A stretch of DNA of 42,235 bases, taken from NCBI GenBank assembly GCA_013368795.1, contig JABFXX010000194.1:1-42235 (forward strand), in the 5' to 3' direction. The stretch's first letter is position 1; the number at the start of each line of letters is the position of its first letter. A program made the position numbers and the translations under genes. Positions 9,566 to 18,921 of the stretch are shown piece after piece. The notes under the pieces were generated by a model. The model was not told the DNA's origin. It saw only the letters and a program-made list of their open reading frames with translations, and did no database searches. The stretch comes from Kofleriaceae bacterium (GTDB lineage: Bacteria; Myxococcota_A; Polyangia; Haliangiales; Haliangiaceae).

Positions 9566-11251
9566 GTGTCCGCGCTAGACCGCCTCGGCAAGCTCCGCTC
9601 ACGCCTCGATCGAGCAGTCTTCTTCGCGAACGTGCTCCGCGCGAGCAAGGTCGTGCAGCCGATCCGGCCCTCCGGCATCGCGCACTTCGTCAATTCCGCG
9701 CGCTCGACGAAGCTCGGCCCGCACCTCGCGGTGATGTTCCACGCGGCCGCGCATCCCGACAAGGAAGCGATCGTCGAGTACGACGGCACCCGTGTACGCC
9801 GCCTGACCTGGGGCGAGCTCGACGCGACGATCAATCGGCTCGCTCACGCACTCGTCGCGCGCGGCGTGCGAGGCGGTGGCCGCGTCGCGTTGATGCTGCC
9901 GAACGGCAGCGAGTACCTGATCGCGCAGCAAGCGCTCGCGCGGCTCGGCGCGACCGCGGTGCAGATCGGCTATCGCCTCAAGGCGAACGAGATCGCCTTC
10001 ATCCTCGAGAACGCGGAGCCAGGGGCGACGATCGTCCACGCCGAGTACCTCACGGCGATGCGCGACGCGCGCAAGATCGTCGGCAAGGGCGGCCAGATGC
10101 TCGTCGTCGGTGGCGACGTGAAGCCCGGCGATCCCGAGCTGGAAGAGTACGACCGCGCACTCGCGGCTGCGTCGCCCGAGATGCCGCCGCGGCTCAAGGG
10201 CGGCGATGGCGGCGGCGTCATCGTCTACACGTCGGGCACGACGGGCAAGCCGAAGGGCGCGAACCGCTCGTGGCGCAAGACCGGCTTCGAATCGGTCGCC
10301 GACATGATCCTGCAGGTCGGCATGCGCGCCGACGATCGCCACCTCGTGACGTGCCCGCTCTATCACAGCGCGGCGCCGGCGTTCGTCGCGATCATGATGT
10401 CGCTCGGCGCGACGATCGTGCTGCAGAACCATTTCGAGCCCGAGGCCGCGCTCGACATCATCCAGAAGGAGCGCGTGACGTGCTCGCTGATGGTGCCGAC
10501 GATGCTGATCCGGATGTCGAACCTGCCGAAGGAGACGCTCGCGAAGTACGACTGGTCGAGCCTGCGCTGGGTGATGTCGGGGGCCGCGCCGCTCTCGACC
10601 GAGGCCGCGCGCCGCTTCATGGAGCAGTTCGGCCCGATCCTGTGGAACTTCTACGGCGCGACAGAGACCGGCCTCGTCACGCTCGCCGGCCCGCACGATC
10701 ACGTCTCGAGACCCGGCACGATCGGCAAGAAGCTGCGCGGCAACGAGATCAGGCTCCTCGACGATAACGGCTCCCAGGTCGCGGCCGGCCAGGTCGGCGA
10801 GCTCTACGCGCGCAACCCGACGCTGATCTCCGGCTATCACGGCAACGACGACGCGACGAAGTCGTCACAGCGTGACGGGTTCTTCTCCGTCGGAGACGTC
10901 GGCCGCCTCGACGGCGAGGGCTACTACTACCTCGAGTCGCGCAAGCACGACATGGTGATCTCCGGCGGCGTGAACATCTACCCGCGCGAGATCGAGGACC
11001 ACCTGAGCACGCACCCGGCGATCCTCGAGGCCGCGGTGATCGGCGTTCCCGATCCAGAGTGGGGCGAGACGCTGCGCGCGTTCATCGTGCTGCGCAACGG
11101 CCAGTCGTTGACCGAGACCGAGGTCGTGAATTACTGCCGCGAAGGGCTCGCCGACTACAAGCGCCCGCGCAAGGTGACGTTCCTCGCCGAGCTGCCGCGC
11201 AACCCGACGGGCAAGGTGCTCAAGCGCGAGCTGCGCGACTATCCAGCCTAG
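9566..11251 (+). CDS. Acyl-CoA synthetase (AMP-forming, FadD-like)
   Basis: 561 residues of the ANL adenylate-forming family. The P-loop-like motif YTSGTTGKPKG is near residue 221, the ATP motif FYGATETG near 364, the hinge/YxLE(S)RxxDMVISGG region near 455-470, and the catalytic lysine in NPTGKVLKREL near the end. It should activate a fatty or other carboxylic acid to acyl-AMP and then acyl-CoA; the chain length cannot be read from sequence. The start is GTG at 9566, 19 nt after the giant gene's stop, with a possible TATGCT element 6 nt upstream. It converges on selB, leaving 15 nt between the stops. Confidence 0.93.
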   Translation: MSALDRLGKLRSRLDRAVFFANVLRASKVVQPIRPSGIAHFVNSARSTKLGPHLAVMFHAAAHPDKEAIVEYDGTRVRRLTWGELDATINRLAHALVARGVRGGGRVALMLPNGSEYLIAQQALARLGATAVQIGYRLKANEIAFILENAEPGATIVHAEYLTAMRDARKIVGKGGQMLVVGGDVKPGDPELEEYDRALAAASPEMPPRLKGGDGGGVIVYTSGTTGKPKGANRSWRKTGFESVADMILQVGMRADDRHLVTCPLYHSAAPAFVAIMMSLGATIVLQNHFEPEAALDIIQKERVTCSLMVPTMLIRMSNLPKETLAKYDWSSLRWVMSGAAPLSTEAARRFMEQFGPILWNFYGATETGLVTLAGPHDHVSRPGTIGKKLRGNEIRLLDDNGSQVAAGQVGELYARNPTLISGYHGNDDATKSSQRDGFFSVGDVGRLDGEGYYYLESRKHDMVISGGVNIYPREIEDHLSTHPAILEAAVIGVPDPEWGETLRAFIVLRNGQSLTETEVVNYCREGLADYKRPRKVTFLAELPRNPTGKVLKRELRDYPA

Positions 11252-11266
11252 GCCAGCCAGGCCTGC

Positions 11267-13159
11267 CTAGCGCTTCCGCCGCACGTCACCGACGCGCAGC
11301 GTGACCTTCTCGGCGTCGAAGTACTCGGCGAGCGGGATCGTGTACTTCCTCGACGCGCCGGTGAGGTCCTTCCACTGCTGCGCGTCGATCGTGCCGTGCG
11401 CCGCGAGGAACGCGAGTAGCTTCTCGCGCACCTCGGCGACGACCTTCGCGTGCATCACGAGGTCGGGCTTCACCTTGATGACGAGCTTTGCCGCGATCAG
11501 CCGATCGAGTGCGGTCTTGATCTGCGGCTCCGCGAGCCCGAGCACCGCGGGCAGCTCCTTCGGCCGCGGCGGCTCGATCCCGGCAGCCTCGAGCGTCGAC
11601 AGCACGCGGCCGTCGTTGCCCGACAGCGTCGGCGTCTTCGGCGCGGCCGACTTGCGCACGCGATCTCCCGCCGACGCGACGAGTCCTCGCTTCTCGAGCC
11701 CCGCGAGGATCGCGTCGTACGCGCGCGGCGACAGCGCGGCCGGCAGCTGCGTGCGCAGCTCCTCGCGCGACACGCCGTCCTCCTGCGCACCGACGAGCGC
11801 GCCGATCTTCTTCTCGAGCTCTGCGATCGCCGTCGCATGCAAATAGAGGTCGCCCGACGCGAGCAGCTCGCCCGTCGAGGCCACCCTCGCGAGCGGCCCC
11901 GAGAGCCTGTCGGCGGGCACGCCGAGCCGGCGCACGAGATCCGCCTCGGTGAGGCCGGCGTATGCCGCGGTCTTCACGTCGAGCGCGATCCGTTGATCGA
12001 GCCTCGCCGCCGCGAGCGCCGCGACTAGCTCCGCGTGCTCTGCACCCTTGCGCGCCTTCGGTGCGAGCACGCGGACGATCCGACCGCCGCCGATCGTCGA
12101 GCCACCCGACGCCGTCTCGACAAATCCACGGACGATGAAGTGATCGTCGGGCAGCGCGCCGAGCGGCGTCTCCTGATCGAGCCGGAGCTGAGCGAGCCCA
12201 CTGGCGCCCGGTTGCAGCTCCGTCGGCTCGACGAGCACGAGCGACGCGAGGACCTGCGTCGTGCCGTGGTGGACGAGCACCTTCGTGCGTGCGCCGAGCG
12301 GCCCCGGTGCCGAGCGCAGATACCGCAGCTCGACATCGATGATGTGTGACGCCGCAACGCGACCCGGATGACACAGCAGATCGCCGCGCGCGAGATCGTC
12401 GACGGCAACGCCGCCGAGATTCAGCGCCGCGCGATGGCCGGCGACCGCGCGCTCGACCGCCTTGCCCTGCACCTCGATGCCGCGCACGCGCGTCGACAAG
12501 CTCGTCGGGATCACGGTCAGCTCGTCGCCGAGCTTCACCTCGCCGCCGAGGATCGTGCCCGTCACGATCGTGCCGAATCCCTTCATCGTGAACACGCGAT
12601 CCACCGGCAGGCGGAACACGCCGGTCGTCGTGCGAGGCGGAAGCGCATCGATCATCTTCGCGAGCGTCTTCCGCAGCGCGTCGAGCCCGTTGTCCTCGAC
12701 GCCCTGCTTCGTCGAGACCGGCACGATCGGCGCGCCCTCGAGGAACGTCCCGGCGACCGCGGCCTGGACGTCGGCGGTGATCATCGTCAGCCACTCGGCG
12801 TCGACGAGGTCCTTCTTCGTCAGCACGATCATGCCGCGCCGCACGCCGAGCAGATCGCAGATGTCGAGGTGCTCGCGCGTCTGCGGCATCACGCCTTCGT
12901 CGGCGGCGATCACGAGCATGACGAGATCGAGGCCGGTCGCGCCCGCGACCATCGACTTCACGAATCGCTCGTGGCCCGGGACGTCGACGACGGCGACCTG
13001 GCGATCGCCGAGCTGCAGCCGCGCGAACCCGAGCTCGGTCGTGATCCCGCGCGCCTTCTCGACGGCGAGGCGATCGGTATCGATCCCGGTCAGCGCGCGG
13101 ACCAGCGACGTCTTGCCGTGGTCGATGTGACCGGCGGTGCCGAGAACGATCGGATGCAC
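11267..13159 (-). CDS. selB: Selenocysteine-specific elongation factor SelB
   Basis: 630 residues, a normal SelB length. The GTPase motifs are complete: GHIDHGKTS (10-18), DVPGHE (59-64) and TKKD (114-117). Domains 2 and 3 follow, then C-terminal winged-helix repeats from about residue 400 that bind the SECIS hairpin. It delivers Sec-tRNA to UGA codons, so the genome should also carry selA, selC and selD, none of which is in this window. The start is GTG at 13159; no Shine-Dalgarno is visible, and the bases before it are the 3' arm of a stem-loop. Confidence 0.95.
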   Translation of the reverse strand: MHPIVLGTAGHIDHGKTSLVRALTGIDTDRLAVEKARGITTELGFARLQLGDRQVAVVDVPGHERFVKSMVAGATGLDLVMLVIAADEGVMPQTREHLDICDLLGVRRGMIVLTKKDLVDAEWLTMITADVQAAVAGTFLEGAPIVPVSTKQGVEDNGLDALRKTLAKMIDALPPRTTTGVFRLPVDRVFTMKGFGTIVTGTILGGEVKLGDELTVIPTSLSTRVRGIEVQGKAVERAVAGHRAALNLGGVAVDDLARGDLLCHPGRVAASHIIDVELRYLRSAPGPLGARTKVLVHHGTTQVLASLVLVEPTELQPGASGLAQLRLDQETPLGALPDDHFIVRGFVETASGGSTIGGGRIVRVLAPKARKGAEHAELVAALAAARLDQRIALDVKTAAYAGLTEADLVRRLGVPADRLSGPLARVASTGELLASGDLYLHATAIAELEKKIGALVGAQEDGVSREELRTQLPAALSPRAYDAILAGLEKRGLVASAGDRVRKSAAPKTPTLSGNDGRVLSTLEAAGIEPPRPKELPAVLGLAEPQIKTALDRLIAAKLVIKVKPDLVMHAKVVAEVREKLLAFLAAHGTIDAQQWKDLTGASRKYTIPLAEYFDAEKVTLRVGDVRRKR

Positions 13160-13160
13160 G

Positions 13161-13203
13161 CGCGACGTTCTACCGCGCTACCGGCCCGATGGCCGGCGTC
13201 GCG
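13161..13203 (-). promoter_or_regulatory. Two-tier stem-loop directly upstream of the selB start
   Basis: In minus-strand RNA, CGCGACG (13203-13197) pairs with CGTCGCG (13167-13161). Inside, CCGGCC pairs with GGCCGG around an ATCG loop, leaving about 13 unpaired bases on the 3' side. The outer arm ends 1 nt before the selB GTG and starts 1 nt after the preceding stop codon. No T run follows, so it is not a standard terminator. It may block ribosome access to selB or bind SelB itself. Confidence 0.5.
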
Positions 13204-13204
13204 A

Positions 13205-13975
13205 CTAGAAGAAGTAGCCGGCCGACATGCCGATGAACGGGATCGTGCGGATGCCGCCTTCGATGTTCACGACGGCCTTCGGCGAGGGCCGGATCTGGAG
13301 GCCGACGATCGCGTTGACGACCGGGAACACGGGCGGCATGTCGTACGCCTCCGGGGCATTGTTGGCGTCGATGCCCGTGCCGCCGAGCGCAGTCGGCCTG
13401 CAGCCCGGCTCCGGATTCTCGTTCGTCGCACCGATGCACGCGACGTCGTACTTCTGGAGCTCGCCGGTGAGGAAGCCGATGCCGGCACCGCCGCCGTAGC
13501 GCACCGCGACATACTTGTTGATCGGCGCGTGATTGATGAACGTGAACTCGAGCGTGAACCAGCCGAAGCTCTTGCCGGCGTGATCGGCGCTGATGATGTA
13601 GTCCGCCTCGTCACCGGCGGCGACGTTGTCACCGCTGTTGATCCAGGCGCCCTCGCCGGGCTCGATGTGCTCGTACTCGAAGCCGAGCTGGAGCTCGACA
13701 TTTCCTCGACGGCGAACGAGGTCGACGCCGATGCCGTTATTGCTCGCACCGTCGGCGGCGCGTTCGACGAACAGCTCGATGACGCCCTTGGGCACGAACA
13801 CGCGACGGAGTCGGATATCGACGCCGTACTCGACGCCGGGTTCCTTGACGTCGGAGGTGTCCGGTGCGGCCGTAGTCTCTGTCGTTCGCTGCGGTTTTCC
13901 CGCATCGTCGAGTGCGGCCTGTCCCCAAGCAGTCCCCGTGAGAGCGAGCAAAGTCAGAGTCGAGGCGAAACGCAT
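13205..13975 (-). CDS. Predicted outer-membrane beta-barrel-like protein
   Basis: 256 residues from the ATG at 13975, which has GGGGGA upstream. The signal peptide is MRFASTLTLLALTGTAWGQA. After a short Thr/Asp-rich linker there are alternating hydrophobic strands (VELQLGFEYEH, WFTLEFTFINH, YVAVRYGGGAGIGF, VNAIVGLQIRP) and a C-terminal phenylalanine (SAGYFF), the usual outer-membrane insertion signal. One cysteine pair (VACIG...PGCRP) could form a loop disulfide. No named family is recognised. It lies 45 nt upstream of selB on the same strand. Confidence 0.65.
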   Translation of the reverse strand: MRFASTLTLLALTGTAWGQAALDDAGKPQRTTETTAAPDTSDVKEPGVEYGVDIRLRRVFVPKGVIELFVERAADGASNNGIGVDLVRRRGNVELQLGFEYEHIEPGEGAWINSGDNVAAGDEADYIISADHAGKSFGWFTLEFTFINHAPINKYVAVRYGGGAGIGFLTGELQKYDVACIGATNENPEPGCRPTALGGTGIDANNAPEAYDMPPVFPVVNAIVGLQIRPSPKAVVNIEGGIRTIPFIGMSAGYFF

Positions 13976-14041
13976 GATTCCCCCAGGCGGGGACAATATA
14001 TACTCTGGCCCACGGAGTCCCGCCCCCGAAGCGGAAAACCA

Positions 14042-15568
14042 ATGCGACCTGGCTCACTGATCTGCCTCCTCGCCTTCGCCCTCCTGGGCTGCCCGGGCGG
14101 AGATGGTGCGATCGGCGACCGCTGCGCGAGACATAGCGACTGCAAGACTGATCTGCAGTGCGTGTCGAGTGTTTGTGTTGCGGAATGCACGCGAGCGACG
14201 GAGTGTGGGGACGGCTACGCGTGCGACGAGGCCGGCCACTGCCAGCGCGCGACCGGCGAGCTCGGAGACTCGTGCAAGAGCGAGGTCGAGTGCGTCGCCG
14301 GCCTGTCGTGCCAGATGGACGACGTTCTCGACGAGAACGGCGACGTGGTCTCGAGCTGCAACCGCGAGACCGGCGGACGTCCCGCGGGCGACGTCTGCGA
14401 TCTCGACGACGATTGCCGCAACGGTACGTGCGCACTCGGCCACTGCGTCGATCTGTGCACGAGCACGCGCGACTGCGGATACGGCACGAGCTGCACCAAC
14501 ATTCCGCGCATCGAGGCGAGCGGCCGCATGTTCGGCGGCTGCCTGCAGTCGCGTGGCGCGCTGTCGTGGGACATCCCGATCCAGGGCCCGTCCGCCAGCG
14601 TGCAGCTGCCGCTTCCGGCGGCCGCGCGGTCGGTCTCGGTCTACTTCTCCGTCGAGGATCTGACGCAGAAGGTCGGCGCGACCTCGGTGCACGCACCGAG
14701 CGGGCTCCCGGTCGTTGGTCCGCAGTGTGTCACTGGCGAAGGCTCCGAGGAGGCCAACTACTACACGTGCCCAGTCCGCCACCGCCCCGAGCTCGGCCAG
14801 TCGGTGCTCGCGATGCCGTCGTCGCCGACGCAACCGCTCCAGGCCGGCGTGTACTCGCTCACCGTCCAGTCGCAGCGAGCGGTCGATTCGCAGGTCGGCA
14901 CCGCCATCCCGTCGATGACCGCGGTCATCAAGCTCGACTCGAGCCCGGTACTCGACCTCCACTTCCACTTCCTGAACTTCGACGAGCATCCCTGCTCGAG
15001 TGCGTTCGGCGGTCACCTCGACGCGGCGACCGCGAAGGCAGCGTCGTTCTTCCAGGACGACTATCTGAGCGAGCTCAAGGACATCCTCGCGCGCGGCGGT
15101 GTGACGCTCAACAACAAGTCCTACGACGACCTGCGCGACCATCCCGATCTCGACGGTCTCGACGTCGCGAAGGTTGGCGAGCTGCTCAAGCTCGGCACGA
15201 GCTCCGTCGGGATCAACGTGTTCTTCGTCCGTACGCTCTCGCCGATCGGCCTGCAGGCGTTCGGCCCGAGCCCGGGTCCTGCCGGTCTCGGCGGTACGCG
15301 TCAGTCGGGCATCGTGATCGGTCTCGACACGCTCTGCTACCGCAACTGGTCGCAGCTCGCCCGGCTCACCGCTCACGAGATCGCGGCCTACATGGGGCTC
15401 TACAAGAACATCGAGCTCAAGGCCGACGACCCCAGGGTCAAGTATCTCGATCCGCTCGACGACACCGACGGTTCGCCCACGAACCTCATGTTCAACTCCG
15501 AGTTCGGCGGCGTCGACATCTCGCCGGCACAGCGCGAGATCCTCAGCCGGAGCGCGGTGCTGCGATGA
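14042..15568 (+). CDS. Cysteine-rich lipoprotein with a decayed metalloprotease motif
   Basis: 508 residues from the ATG at 14042. The lipoprotein signal ends in lipobox LLGC. Residues ~25-150 are cysteine-rich with repeated DC...C...C spacing (DDCRNGTC style), like secreted EB-type modules. The C-terminal half ends with LTAHEIAAYMGLYKN, later DPLDDT and NLMF. In my recollection, related myxobacterial lipoproteins have HELGHxxGLFH at this place, followed by DPLxDT and NLMF. Here the first His and Glu remain but the second and third zinc histidines are Ala and Lys, so catalysis by this site is unlikely. The stop overlaps the next start (ATGATGA). Confidence 0.75.
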   Translation: MRPGSLICLLAFALLGCPGGDGAIGDRCARHSDCKTDLQCVSSVCVAECTRATECGDGYACDEAGHCQRATGELGDSCKSEVECVAGLSCQMDDVLDENGDVVSSCNRETGGRPAGDVCDLDDDCRNGTCALGHCVDLCTSTRDCGYGTSCTNIPRIEASGRMFGGCLQSRGALSWDIPIQGPSASVQLPLPAAARSVSVYFSVEDLTQKVGATSVHAPSGLPVVGPQCVTGEGSEEANYYTCPVRHRPELGQSVLAMPSSPTQPLQAGVYSLTVQSQRAVDSQVGTAIPSMTAVIKLDSSPVLDLHFHFLNFDEHPCSSAFGGHLDAATAKAASFFQDDYLSELKDILARGGVTLNNKSYDDLRDHPDLDGLDVAKVGELLKLGTSSVGINVFFVRTLSPIGLQAFGPSPGPAGLGGTRQSGIVIGLDTLCYRNWSQLARLTAHEIAAYMGLYKNIELKADDPRVKYLDPLDDTDGSPTNLMFNSEFGGVDISPAQREILSRSAVLR

Positions 15569-16173
15569 TGAGCAAGGTCGCCGTTCCACTCGCCGTCGCG
15601 CTCGCGACCGCCGGCGCGCTCGCCGAGACGACGGAGTTGTCAGATGAGCAGGTCGCCTGGCTGACAGCGATCGACAGTGTACCGAGCCGACAGCAGGTCG
15701 ACTTCGTGCTGAACCAGAATGGCTCGGGGACGCCGCTCGAGAAGCTCAGGAACCTGACCGGCGACGACGGTACCGACCCGGGCGTTCGCCTCCGCGCGGT
15801 GCACGCGCTCGCGAAGTACTGCGGCGGTGACACCACGCCGTGCACCGCGACCGACGACGCCCACCAGTCGCTGACGGCGCTGATCGCCGAGACGACGCCG
15901 GCGACCACGGGGACGGACGTGCTCCTGCTTCGCGCCGCCGTCGAGACGATCGGACCGATGCGGGTCAGCTCGGACGTCGGCCTCCTGATCCCGCTGCTCG
16001 AGCACGGCAGCCGGGACATCCGGGCCTCGACCGCCCGTGCGCTCCAGGACCTCTGCAATACCCAGGCGATCACGCCGCTCCGGTCTCGCTACAACCGCGA
16101 GATGACCGAACAAGTGAAGCTCGCGATTTCAGAGGCGCTCCGGATCCTGGCGCAGTGCTCGGGCAGCCAGTGA
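15565..16173 (+). CDS. Periplasmic HEAT-repeat protein
   Basis: 202 residues with a cleavable signal (VAVPLAVALATAGALAE). Two or three HEAT-like helical pairs follow: VRLRAVHALAKYC, LLLRAAVETIGPM and IRASTARALQDLC with PLLEHGS. A cysteine pair (YCGGDTTPC) is present. HEAT arrays bind other proteins; the partner is probably the lipoprotein encoded just upstream, whose stop overlaps this start. The tandem ATGs at 15565 and 15568 cannot be told apart. Confidence 0.7.
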   Translation: MMSKVAVPLAVALATAGALAETTELSDEQVAWLTAIDSVPSRQQVDFVLNQNGSGTPLEKLRNLTGDDGTDPGVRLRAVHALAKYCGGDTTPCTATDDAHQSLTALIAETTPATTGTDVLLLRAAVETIGPMRVSSDVGLLIPLLEHGSRDIRASTARALQDLCNTQAITPLRSRYNREMTEQVKLAISEALRILAQCSGSQ

Positions 16174-16203
16174 ACGAAGGCACAACCGCTCGGAAAGATT
16201 GGT

Positions 16204-16233
16204 TTGCAGCGGAGGCGCGGGCGATCGTACAAT
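16204..16233 (+). promoter_or_regulatory. Sigma-70-like promoter for the kinase gene
   Basis: TTGCAG (16204-16209), an 18-bp spacer and TACAAT (16228-16233), followed by a leader of about 45 nt. It sits in the 113-nt gap between the HEAT protein and the kinase. Confidence 0.5.
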
Positions 16234-16286
16234 TCCTGTTACCTCGCACACGTCCGCGCTGATCTGCGTGGTCGGGTGGGGTGGAT

Positions 16287-18350
16287 ATGACTACCCGCGA
16301 CCCGCGCTCACGCGTCCCGTTGCGCCCGACCGATACGGGCGGCCGCGAAGTCGCTCGTGAGCCGACCCAATCGCTCTCGATCGAGCTCGAGTCGGGAGAT
16401 CTCGACGACGAAGAGCCATCGCATCCGTCGCTCGCGATGGGCACGAGCGGCGATCGCACGAGCCGTACGAAGATCGAATCGCCGAGCGGCCGCTACAAGA
16501 CGCCCGCGCCGAAGTCGACGAAGCCGCCGCCGGTTCCCGCGCGCGGCACCGAGGATCCCGAGAACCGGCTCAACGCGGTGCTCGGCGCGTATCGCCTCGT
16601 CGAGCTGCTCGGCAAGGGCGGCATGGGCTACGTGTATCGCGCGGAGCACGTCAAGCTCGGCCGCGAGGTCGCGCTGAAGCTCCTGCGTGGCGACTACGCG
16701 AAGCGCCGCGACGCCGTGCTGCGCTTCTTCCAGGAGGCGAAGACGGTCAATCGCGTCCGCCATCGCAACATCGTCGACGTCACCGACTTCGTCGAGCTCG
16801 ACGACGGCACGACGTTCATCATCATGGAGTTCCTGCGCGGCCAGAGCCTCGGCAAATGGGCGCGCACCGGGATCGATCTGCCGCGCGCGCTCGCCGTGCT
16901 CGTCCAGATCTGCGACGGCCTCGGCGCCGCGCACGCGGTCGGCGTCGTCCACCGCGATCTCAAGCCCGACAACGTGATCGTCGTGCCAACGTCCGATGGT
17001 GCCGAGCTCGTGAAGTTGCTCGACTTCGGCGTCGCGAAGCTGCTCAACCGCGACGACGAGGACATCGGCTTCCAGACCGCAGCTGGCTCGGTGATCGGGA
17101 CGCCCGCGTACATGTCTCCCGAGCAGGCCGGCGGCATGGCCGTCGACCATCGCAGCGACATCTACTCGCTCGGCGCGATCATGTACGAGCTGTTCTGCGG
17201 CCAGCCGATGTTCCGCGGCCGCTCGTTCGGCGAGTACGTGCGCAAGCACCTGACCGAGATCCCGATCCCGCCGCGCCACACGCCGAACGGCGGTGCGATC
17301 GATCCGGCGCTCGAGGCGCTGATCCTCAAGTGCCTGGCGAAGGATCCCAACGAGCGCTTCAGCCACATCCTCGAGCTGCGCGACGGTCTGCTGCACATGC
17401 TCGGCGGCAGCGTCGAGACGAACCCGCCGGGTTACGCAGCGCTGACGAACAGCTCGATCAACCGGCCGCTGCCGACGATGTCGGGCCAGCTGCCACCGCA
17501 CATGCTGCCGCTCGCGCCGCCGATGGTGACGACCCAGCCGACGCCGCCGGCGCCGCACGCGCAGGTCACGCACATCTCGCAGGTCTCGCAGCTGTCGTCG
17601 CACTTCAGCCAGTACAGCGTCGAGCCCGAGGCCGCGCGCGAGCCCGCGACGCCGTGGTGGGTGTGGGCGATCGGCGGCGCCGTTGCCGTCGGCCTCGGGA
17701 TTGGCGGCGCGCTGTGGTTCGCGAGCCGGAGCGAAGAGCCCGCGCCCGTCGCCAGCGCGCCCGTCAAGCAGGAACCGACGACGGCGCCACTGCCCGAGCC
17801 TCCCGCGAAGCCGACGAAGCTCGTCGAGCTCAGGTTCGATTCGTTGCCCGCCGCGGGCGTCTACGCCGACGGTCGGTCGGCAGAGCTGTGCCGCACGCCG
17901 TGCAGCTTCAACGTCGATCTCGCCGACGGCGGCCCGACGGATCGCCGCATGTTCGTCCTCCGGATCGACGGCTACAAGGACAAGTCGGTGACCGTCGACT
18001 TCGCGTCGGCGCAGCGCGACTTCTCGGCGACGCTCGAGCGCGTGCAGCCGACCGTCCCGGCCGTCACGCCCGTCGAAGAGGACGCGGCCCTTGCCGAGGT
18101 CGAGACAGTGCCTGACAAGGGTGAAAAGACGTCCACGAAGAAGGGCAGTGGTAAGAAGGTCAAGAAGGGTGGCAAGGCAGAGCCGGAGACCAAGACCGAG
18201 CCCGTCGTCGAGACGAAGGTCGAGGACAAGAAGCCGGAGCCGAAGAAGCCCGACGATACGGGGCTCGAGCCCGTCGAGAAGAACCCCGTGAAGAAACCCG
18301 GAACGATCGACCCGAGCGACACGATCGACCCGTTCCGACGCAAGAAGTGA
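16287..18350 (+). CDS. Membrane Ser/Thr protein kinase with PEGA-like domain
   Basis: 687 residues from the ATG at 16287 (a GTG at 16281 is possible; GGTGGGGTGG precedes both). A Pro-rich N-terminal ~100 residues lead into a Hanks-type kinase at ~100-368: GKGGMGYV loop, Lys131 in ALKLL, HRDLKPDN (222-229), DFG (246-248) and SPE. A linker rich in Pro and Gln leads to one membrane span (~457-479, WVWAIGGAVAVGLGIGGALW). A periplasmic PEGA-like domain follows (RFDSLPAAGVYADG...CRTPCSFNVDL) and a Lys/Glu-rich tail. All catalytic residues are present. It probably senses the envelope and phosphorylates cytoplasmic targets. Confidence 0.93.
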   Translation: MTTRDPRSRVPLRPTDTGGREVAREPTQSLSIELESGDLDDEEPSHPSLAMGTSGDRTSRTKIESPSGRYKTPAPKSTKPPPVPARGTEDPENRLNAVLGAYRLVELLGKGGMGYVYRAEHVKLGREVALKLLRGDYAKRRDAVLRFFQEAKTVNRVRHRNIVDVTDFVELDDGTTFIIMEFLRGQSLGKWARTGIDLPRALAVLVQICDGLGAAHAVGVVHRDLKPDNVIVVPTSDGAELVKLLDFGVAKLLNRDDEDIGFQTAAGSVIGTPAYMSPEQAGGMAVDHRSDIYSLGAIMYELFCGQPMFRGRSFGEYVRKHLTEIPIPPRHTPNGGAIDPALEALILKCLAKDPNERFSHILELRDGLLHMLGGSVETNPPGYAALTNSSINRPLPTMSGQLPPHMLPLAPPMVTTQPTPPAPHAQVTHISQVSQLSSHFSQYSVEPEAAREPATPWWVWAIGGAVAVGLGIGGALWFASRSEEPAPVASAPVKQEPTTAPLPEPPAKPTKLVELRFDSLPAAGVYADGRSAELCRTPCSFNVDLADGGPTDRRMFVLRIDGYKDKSVTVDFASAQRDFSATLERVQPTVPAVTPVEEDAALAEVETVPDKGEKTSTKKGSGKKVKKGGKAEPETKTEPVVETKVEDKKPEPKKPDDTGLEPVEKNPVKKPGTIDPSDTIDPFRRKK

Positions 18351-18378
18351 TCGCCTTTCTCGCTCGTTGGTATCCCTG

Positions 18379-18921
18379 ATGATCCCTCGCTTATTTCTGT
18401 TCGTGATCGTCTGTCTCGCCGTGGTGGTTCCGGCCGTGCGCCCCGCACACGCCGACGATCCTGCGACGCGCGCTGCCCGCCGCCACTACGAGCGCGGCGA
18501 GAAGCTGTTCGCGCTCGGCAAGTTCGACGAGGCGCTGGAGGAGTACCAGACCGCGTTCGACGCCAAGCCGCTGCCCGGCTTCCTCTACAACATCGGTCAG
18601 TGCTACCGGAACCTCGGTGACTACGACCAGGCGATCTTCAGCTTCAAGAAGTACCTGAAGCTCGAGCCCGACGCGCAGAACAAGGAAGCGGTCGAGCAGC
18701 TGATCACCGACCTCGAGGACAAGAAGTCGCGCGGCGACGGCGAGAAGTTCGTGAAGAAGCCGCCGAAGAAGAAGACCGACGACAAGCCGATCACCAGCAA
18801 GTGGTGGTTCTGGACCGGTGTCGGCATCGTCGGCGCGGGTGCAGGTCTCGGAATCTACGCAGCGACGCGGCCGGAGGGTCCACCGATGACGGACCTCGGT
18901 AACATCGTGTTCGGGAAGTAA
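18379..18921 (+). CDS. TPR protein with signal peptide and C-terminal membrane span
   Basis: 180 residues from the ATG at 18379, 28 nt after the kinase gene. Signal MIPRLFLFVIVCLAVVVPAVRPAHA, then two TPR units (HYERGEKLFALGKFDEALEEY; FLYNIGQCYRNLGDYDQAIFSF), a Lys-rich linker (KKPPKKKTDDK) and one C-terminal span (WFWTGVGIVGAGAGLGIYA). Small proteins of this layout are common beside myxobacterial Ser/Thr kinases, so it may be a partner or adaptor. The TAA stop overlaps the next ATG (TAATG). Confidence 0.8.
   Translation: MIPRLFLFVIVCLAVVVPAVRPAHADDPATRAARRHYERGEKLFALGKFDEALEEYQTAFDAKPLPGFLYNIGQCYRNLGDYDQAIFSFKKYLKLEPDAQNKEAVEQLITDLEDKKSRGDGEKFVKKPPKKKTDDKPITSKWWFWTGVGIVGAGAGLGIYAATRPEGPPMTDLGNIVFGK

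Noticed and set aside
11252..11266. Terminator between the acyl-CoA synthetase and selB
   Set aside because: Only a short imperfect CTAGGC/GCCTAG pairing without a T run; too weak to call.
14054..15589. 511-residue minus-strand frame
   Set aside because: Antisense shadow of the cysteine-rich lipoprotein gene; low-complexity composition and no recognisable domain.
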